Shown: positions 5,706 to 9,069 of the stretch, piece after piece
How the letters are laid out: the number at the start of each line of letters is the position of its first letter
Numbering within the stretch: position 1 is the first letter of the stretch
Assembly: GCA_027063585.1 (NCBI GenBank)
Contig: JAMORM010000049.1
Span: 1 to 9,069 of the forward strand
DNA length: 9,069 nt
Reading direction: 5' to 3'
From: Sulfurimonas sp.
Lineage (GTDB): Bacteria > Campylobacterota > Campylobacteria > Campylobacterales > Sulfurimonadaceae
Notes under the pieces: model-generated
Database searches by the model: none
The model's input: only the letters and a program-made list of their open reading frames with translations
What the model was told of the DNA's origin: nothing
Made by a program: the position numbers and the translations under genes

Positions 5706-7421
5706 ATGCAAGAAAAAGATTTAGAACAAAAGCTGAACAAGCGTGAACGGTATAAAGCCAGACTCAAACCGTATGATTATTTCGTCAAAGAATTTGAGAC
5801 TATTGATTTTGACAGTCTGGGAGAAGGTGACAGATTCTATCTGCAAGATTTCGGGATTTTTAATACCGACTTTTTAGAAGATGAATTTACAATCCGCATA
5901 CGTGTTGCCGGTGGTAGAATCTCTACACAACAGTTTGCCTTTCTTGCAGACATAGTCAACAAATATGATTTAACCCTTGTTGTAACGGCACGAGCAGGCT
6001 TTCAACTCCATGACGTAGAGGCTGAAGATGTCCATGAAATCTTTAAACTCTTAAATGATAACGGACTCATTACTTGGCAAAGTTTCGGTGATAACATTAG
6101 GAATATCGTAACCGATGTATATGACGGTGTGAACAGGTATGCAAAAATAGAAGTCTATCCGCTCATCAAACAGATGCAGGATTACATTATAAAAAATCCG
6201 AAATATGTCGGTATGCTGCCTCGCCGTGTGAGTATCGGTCTTTCAGGAAACAGTGCAAATGTCAACTCTTTTTTTGCAAACGACGTCTACTTTGCACTCG
6301 CAAAAAAAGATGACGCCTATGGCTTTAACGTTTATATGGGTGGGAAAAACACCGAAATAGCAAAAGATGCCGATATATTTTTACTTTATGAAGAGGTTTT
6401 TGATTTTTTTACAGCCTTTGTTGAAACTTTTTATACGCACGGCTCACGATTTTCACGCTCAAAAACAAGACTTTTTTATATGATAGAAGATTTAGGGCTG
6501 GACAAACTCAAAGAGCTTATGGAGAATGTATATGGAAAAAAATTCAACCGTGCCGGCGAACTACAGCTCTTACATGCTGAGTTTAATGAGTTTGAAGTTT
6601 TAGATAACAACAAATACGCCTTTTGTTATCAAACAGATTTTGCACGTATTTCACCAAAAGAGATGCGTCAAATCAGTGATTATGCTAACAAACACAATGC
6701 ACACATTCGTTTGGGTATTGACCAAAATATTTACATTATAGGCGTAGATGAAAAAGTGGCTCCTTTCGATTCTCCTGCGCTTAGTTCTACTATAGTCTCC
6801 TGTGCGGGAAACCTCTGCCCTTACGCTGTTTGGAGCATTAAAGATGAAAGTGCCGAGTATCTGCCACTGGAAAAAATTTATCAACACAAAATAAAAGTCG
6901 GATTTTCCGGCTGTGCAAAAGGATGTGGACGTCATCGCCACACTGACATTGGGCTCATCGGACTTAAAACAAACAATTTTGGAGATACCGACGGAGGAGC
7001 AAGAGTTTTTATAGGTGCAGAGCATGACAACGGAAAAAGTGTCGCAAGGCAACTCTTTTCTATGGTACCGTTTGTGCATTTAAAAGAGACCATAACACTC
7101 ATTGTAGAACTTTTTGAAAAAAGCAAACATAAAAATTTTCAACTTTATGCACATCACATTTTAAATAAATATTCTGAAGATTTTTTAAGTCTCTGGCACC
7201 TCTACAATCTTAAAAACAAAACATCGTTCACACTTCCAAAACAAGAAACTAATCTTACATGTAAAGAGGAAGAGAAACTGCTTTTTGAGAGTTTTTCAGA
7301 TGTTACACTTATAGAAAATGATTTTAAAAAAACAGTGAGTGCTCTGGCAAAAGAGCTATGGACGGTAGCAGGAAAAGACCCGCACTACAAACCACCTGTT
7401 GAAAGAGTTAATTTCAGATAA
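5706..7421 (+). CDS. Nitrite/sulfite reductase, siroheme [4Fe-4S] hemoprotein (NirA/CysI family)
   Basis: Cytosolic siroheme enzyme for six-electron reduction of nitrite to ammonia or sulfite to sulfide. It has 571 residues, about the size of ferredoxin-dependent NirA and of CysI, with the duplicated plan: ferredoxin-like half-domain (about 52-115), catalytic half (118-265), second half-domain (about 305-347), second catalytic half (355-520). Siroheme-pocket landmarks are IRIRVAGG (63-70), TARAGFQLHDV (94-104), GDNIRN (128-133) and LPRRVSIGLSG (171-181). The cluster cysteines are C366, C371, C403 and C407; GCAKGCGRHRHTDIGL satisfies the NIR_SIR signature. The first pair is C-X4-C rather than the usual C-X5-C. 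Substrate cannot be decided from sequence: no cysteine-biosynthesis, nitrate or ferredoxin gene is adjacent, and the FNR-type box upstream hints at redox or nitrogen-oxide control. The ATG follows AGG by six bases. It converges on the iron-sulfur subunit gene with a 5-base gap. Confidence 0.93.
   Translation: MQEKDLEQKLNKRERYKARLKPYDYFVKEFETIDFDSLGEGDRFYLQDFGIFNTDFLEDEFTIRIRVAGGRISTQQFAFLADIVNKYDLTLVVTARAGFQLHDVEAEDVHEIFKLLNDNGLITWQSFGDNIRNIVTDVYDGVNRYAKIEVYPLIKQMQDYIIKNPKYVGMLPRRVSIGLSGNSANVNSFFANDVYFALAKKDDAYGFNVYMGGKNTEIAKDADIFLLYEEVFDFFTAFVETFYTHGSRFSRSKTRLFYMIEDLGLDKLKELMENVYGKKFNRAGELQLLHAEFNEFEVLDNNKYAFCYQTDFARISPKEMRQISDYANKHNAHIRLGIDQNIYIIGVDEKVAPFDSPALSSTIVSCAGNLCPYAVWSIKDESAEYLPLEKIYQHKIKVGFSGCAKGCGRHRHTDIGLIGLKTNNFGDTDGGARVFIGAEHDNGKSVARQLFSMVPFVHLKETITLIVELFEKSKHKNFQLYAHHILNKYSEDFLSLWHLYNLKNKTSFTLPKQETNLTCKEEEKLLFESFSDVTLIENDFKKTVSALAKELWTVAGKDPHYKPPVERVNFR
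7254..7267. repeat. Palindromic word copy 3, CTTACATGTAAAGA
   Basis: Third copy, in the nitrite/sulfite reductase gene. Here the word is read in a different frame and encodes LTCK, so the repetition is not explained by a shared peptide motif. Confidence 0.6.
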
Positions 7422-7426
7422 ATTAC

Positions 7427-8146
7427 TTAAAAACTAGGACTCCCGTCAAATCCAAAACCACTGTCAAACCCACCGCCGAAATTTTGTGAAAAACTGGGGT
7501 CGGTGTACCCCGCCATTGTTGACTTCATACGAAGCTTTTCAATATCTGCTTTACTTGAGATATTTTGGGGACAAACCAGAGTACATTCGTTACATAAAGT
7601 ACAATCCCATACACCATTTGTCTGTACAGTGTCTATTTTTTCTTTAGGAGATGCTTCACGTTTGTCACTCACATATTTCCATACACCCGTAAGAGCAAAT
7701 GGTCCTAAAAATTCTTCGTTTACACTATAAACAGGACAGGCAGAATAGCAAGAACCGCATAAAATACAGTCACTTTGCAGTGCATTTATTTTTTCATCCT
7801 CATGAGTAAGTTTTGCATCTTTGTTATATATTTGCAACCATGTTTTTGCACGCTTGTTAGTCTCTAGGGCTCTGTCCATATTGACAACCAAATCCCGTAT
7901 TACTTCGACATTTTTGAGTGGTTCTATAACATCACCATCCTGCACTTTATAAGCACAGGCTAATACCTCTTTTTCATTTACCCGCATAGCACAACTTCCG
8001 CACACACTGCTGCGACATCCGCTACTAAATACCAAAGAGCTGTCTTGCTCTGTTTTTATGGTGTGCAAAAGCTCCAACAATGTAGCATCCTGCAAATCTA
8101 CATCATACTCTATAAAGCTCTTATCTCTTTTTATATTTATTTTCAT
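7427..8146 (-). CDS. Fumarate reductase/succinate dehydrogenase iron-sulfur (B) subunit
   Basis: Electron-transfer subunit that carries electrons between the flavin of the A subunit and a membrane or soluble partner. The start is the ATG at 8146, seven bases after AGGAG; an in-frame ATG 11 codons upstream lies inside the A gene and lacks support. The protein has 239 residues. An N-terminal plant-type ferredoxin domain carries the [2Fe-2S] ligands C44, C49, C52 and C64. The C-terminal domain has CILCGSCYSACP (C127, C130, C133, C137) and CTLCNECTLVCP (C182, C185, C188, C192). C185 occupies the position that is Val in E. coli FrdB and shapes its [3Fe-4S] cluster, so two [4Fe-4S] clusters are predicted. 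The protein ends in an unusual Gly/Phe/Ser tail, FGGGFDSGFGFDGSPSF. It lies four bases after the A gene; no anchor subunit follows it. Direction (succinate oxidation or fumarate reduction, as in the reductive TCA cycle) is not decidable here. Confidence 0.92.
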   Translation of the reverse strand: MKINIKRDKSFIEYDVDLQDATLLELLHTIKTEQDSSLVFSSGCRSSVCGSCAMRVNEKEVLACAYKVQDGDVIEPLKNVEVIRDLVVNMDRALETNKRAKTWLQIYNKDAKLTHEDEKINALQSDCILCGSCYSACPVYSVNEEFLGPFALTGVWKYVSDKREASPKEKIDTVQTNGVWDCTLCNECTLVCPQNISSKADIEKLRMKSTMAGYTDPSFSQNFGGGFDSGFGFDGSPSF

Positions 8147-8150
8147 CACT

Positions 8151-9069
8151 TTACTCCTCTGCCACAAAATGAGCGCCACAACTCTCTTTTCTTGCTAATG
8201 CGCTTACAACAACTGCCTCGCAGACATCAAGCATATTTCGAAATTCTATAAACTCTATTAAGTTAGTATTATAGACTTTGGAATCATCTTTCACACCCAT
8301 CATAGGAAGCTGGTTTTTAAGCAGTTGTATCTCTTTTTGTGCTCTCAAGAGTTCGCTCTCTTTTCTTATGATTCCAACTTTTTTATACAACAGTTCGCCT
8401 AATTCGGTTCGCCTTTGATAAAAATCAATTTCATTTGTAAACTCTTTTAACACTTCTATAAAATTTGTTTCTTTTTTGAAATCAAAATCATTGTGGCACT
8501 TGTCATCACAAAAGCTAAAGTTTGCCGCACTTTTTCCCGCTTCACGTCCAAAAACAATAATTTCTAGAAGAGAATTACCGCCTAAACGGTTGGCCCCGTG
8601 TACTTTATGATTGGCACACTCACCGCAGGCAAACAAACCACTCACACTTGTTTGTGATTTGTTATCAACTTCTATGCCTCCCATTGTATAATGTGCCACT
8701 GCTTTTATGGGAATCAAATCTTTCACAGGGTCAACATTTTCATACAAGATTGCCAACTTTCTCTCTTGAGGCAGGTTTTCATCTATAAACTGCTCACCCA
8801 AATGGCGAATATCCAAGAAAACCTCCTCCCCTGCCAAAATCTGTGCGTTAATGGCACGGCTCACTTCATCCCGTGGGGCGAGTTCATTGACAAATCTTTC
8901 CCCTTTGGAGTTAAGCAGGTAACCGCCCTCGCCTCTGGCACTCTCACTGATTAAAATAGAAGAGTTTTTCAAGCCTGTAGGATGAAATTGCACAAATTCC
9001 ATGCCAAGCAATTTTGCACCGGCTCTTGAAGATGCCGCAATGCCGTCACCCGTAGAAGCTGTCGAGTTT
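8151..9069 (-). CDS. Fumarate reductase/succinate dehydrogenase flavoprotein (A) subunit, C-terminal part (runs off right edge)
   Basis: FAD-containing catalytic subunit; the frame is open to the window edge, so about 305 C-terminal residues are visible and the true start is outside. Counting from the edge, the entry is STGDG and RAGA, then the substrate-site motif FHPTG (H29), SESARGEGGYLL, PRDEVSR with the catalytic arginine R66, AHYTMGG (H126), and GANRLGGNSL (R161), which closes the FAD/dicarboxylate site. These four residues correspond to H232, R287, H355 and R390 of E. coli FrdA, so the active site looks intact. The C-terminal helical domain follows, but the protein stops at ESCGAHFVAEE: the usual SRGAH has Cys for Arg and the typical RED-P tail is absent. 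L-aspartate oxidase shares the fold but would not be paired with an iron-sulfur subunit. The stop is four bases from the B subunit start, whose ribosome binding site overlaps the last codons. Confidence 0.92.
   Translation of the reverse strand, partial: NSTASTGDGIAASSRAGAKLLGMEFVQFHPTGLKNSSILISESARGEGGYLLNSKGERFVNELAPRDEVSRAINAQILAGEEVFLDIRHLGEQFIDENLPQERKLAILYENVDPVKDLIPIKAVAHYTMGGIEVDNKSQTSVSGLFACGECANHKVHGANRLGGNSLLEIIVFGREAGKSAANFSFCDDKCHNDFDFKKETNFIEVLKEFTNEIDFYQRRTELGELLYKKVGIIRKESELLRAQKEIQLLKNQLPMMGVKDDSKVYNTNLIEFIEFRNMLDVCEAVVVSALARKESCGAHFVAEE
8154..8158 (-). promoter_or_regulatory. Ribosome binding site of the iron-sulfur subunit gene
   Basis: AGGAG on the minus strand, embedded in the last codons of the A subunit gene and seven bases from the ATG at 8146. 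It decides the B subunit start in favour of 8146 over the in-frame ATG at 8179, and implies coupled translation of A and B. Confidence 0.8.

Noticed and set aside
6651..7079. Minus-strand open frame of 142 codons within the reductase gene
   Set aside because: Antisense shadow of conserved siroheme motifs on the plus strand; no recognisable domain and no promoter or ribosome binding site.
8147..8179. Upstream in-frame start for the iron-sulfur subunit
   Set aside because: It would overlap the A subunit gene by 29 bases and add residues (MALILWQRSKV) unlike the family, while the ATG at 8146 has an AGGAG at ideal distance.
9009..9011. TTG as start codon of the flavoprotein
   Set aside because: The frame stays open to the window edge and encodes conserved FrdA residues (STGDG, RAGA) upstream, so the gene is simply cut off.

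Overview
The window looks like a chromosomal segment from a Campylobacterota bacterium, most likely a Sulfurimonas-type organism. The DNA is AT-rich and densely packed. The clearest promoters have a good -10 box but no recognisable -35, as is usual in this phylum. The mix of genes (Trk potassium uptake, YajQ, a c-di-GMP cyclase, a siroheme nitrite/sulfite reductase and a fumarate reductase/succinate dehydrogenase pair) fits a respiratory, chemolithotrophic lifestyle. The genus is inferred from gene content and style, not from a marker gene. No stretch longer than 300 bases lacks a gene. I saw no tRNA, rRNA, CRISPR array or insertion sequence.

Region 1 (1-4189, minus strand) is a tightly spaced gene series read from right to left: yajQ, a helix-turn-helix/coiled-coil protein of unknown function, trkA, trkH, and the first 66 codons of a probable ClC-type chloride channel that runs off the left edge. 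Gaps are 15 and 21 bases, trkA and trkH overlap by 11 bases, and a 57-base gap before the ClC gene carries its own possible promoter. TrkA (cytosolic RCK gating subunit) and TrkH (membrane subunit) together form a K+ uptake system. The ClC protein could balance charge or osmolarity.

Region 2 (4190-5636) is a 109-base divergent promoter region followed by a plus-strand diguanylate cyclase. Its GGDEF domain is intact (GGEEF, with an RxxD I-site). It is preceded by a CZB-type zinc-binding domain with all four ligands and by an N-terminal region resembling the globin of globin-coupled sensors but without the heme-binding histidine. The enzyme that makes c-di-GMP is thus back to back with yajQ, whose family includes c-di-GMP receptors.

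Region 3 (5637-7421, plus) holds a nitrite/sulfite reductase gene. A near-perfect FNR/CRP-type box lies upstream, spaced as expected for a class II activator. Its first siroheme/[4Fe-4S] cysteine pair is C-X4-C rather than the usual C-X5-C.

Region 4 (7427-9069, minus) converges on it with a 5-base gap. It contains the end of a flavoprotein A subunit (FrdA/SdhA family, running off the right edge) and the complete iron-sulfur B subunit. The B subunit has an extra cysteine that predicts a [4Fe-4S] cluster where classical enzymes carry [3Fe-4S].

A 12-base word, TTACATGTAAAG, built on the palindrome TTACATGTAA, occurs three times inside coding sequence (twice in trkA, once in the reductase gene). 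This is far more often than composition predicts. Its role is unknown.
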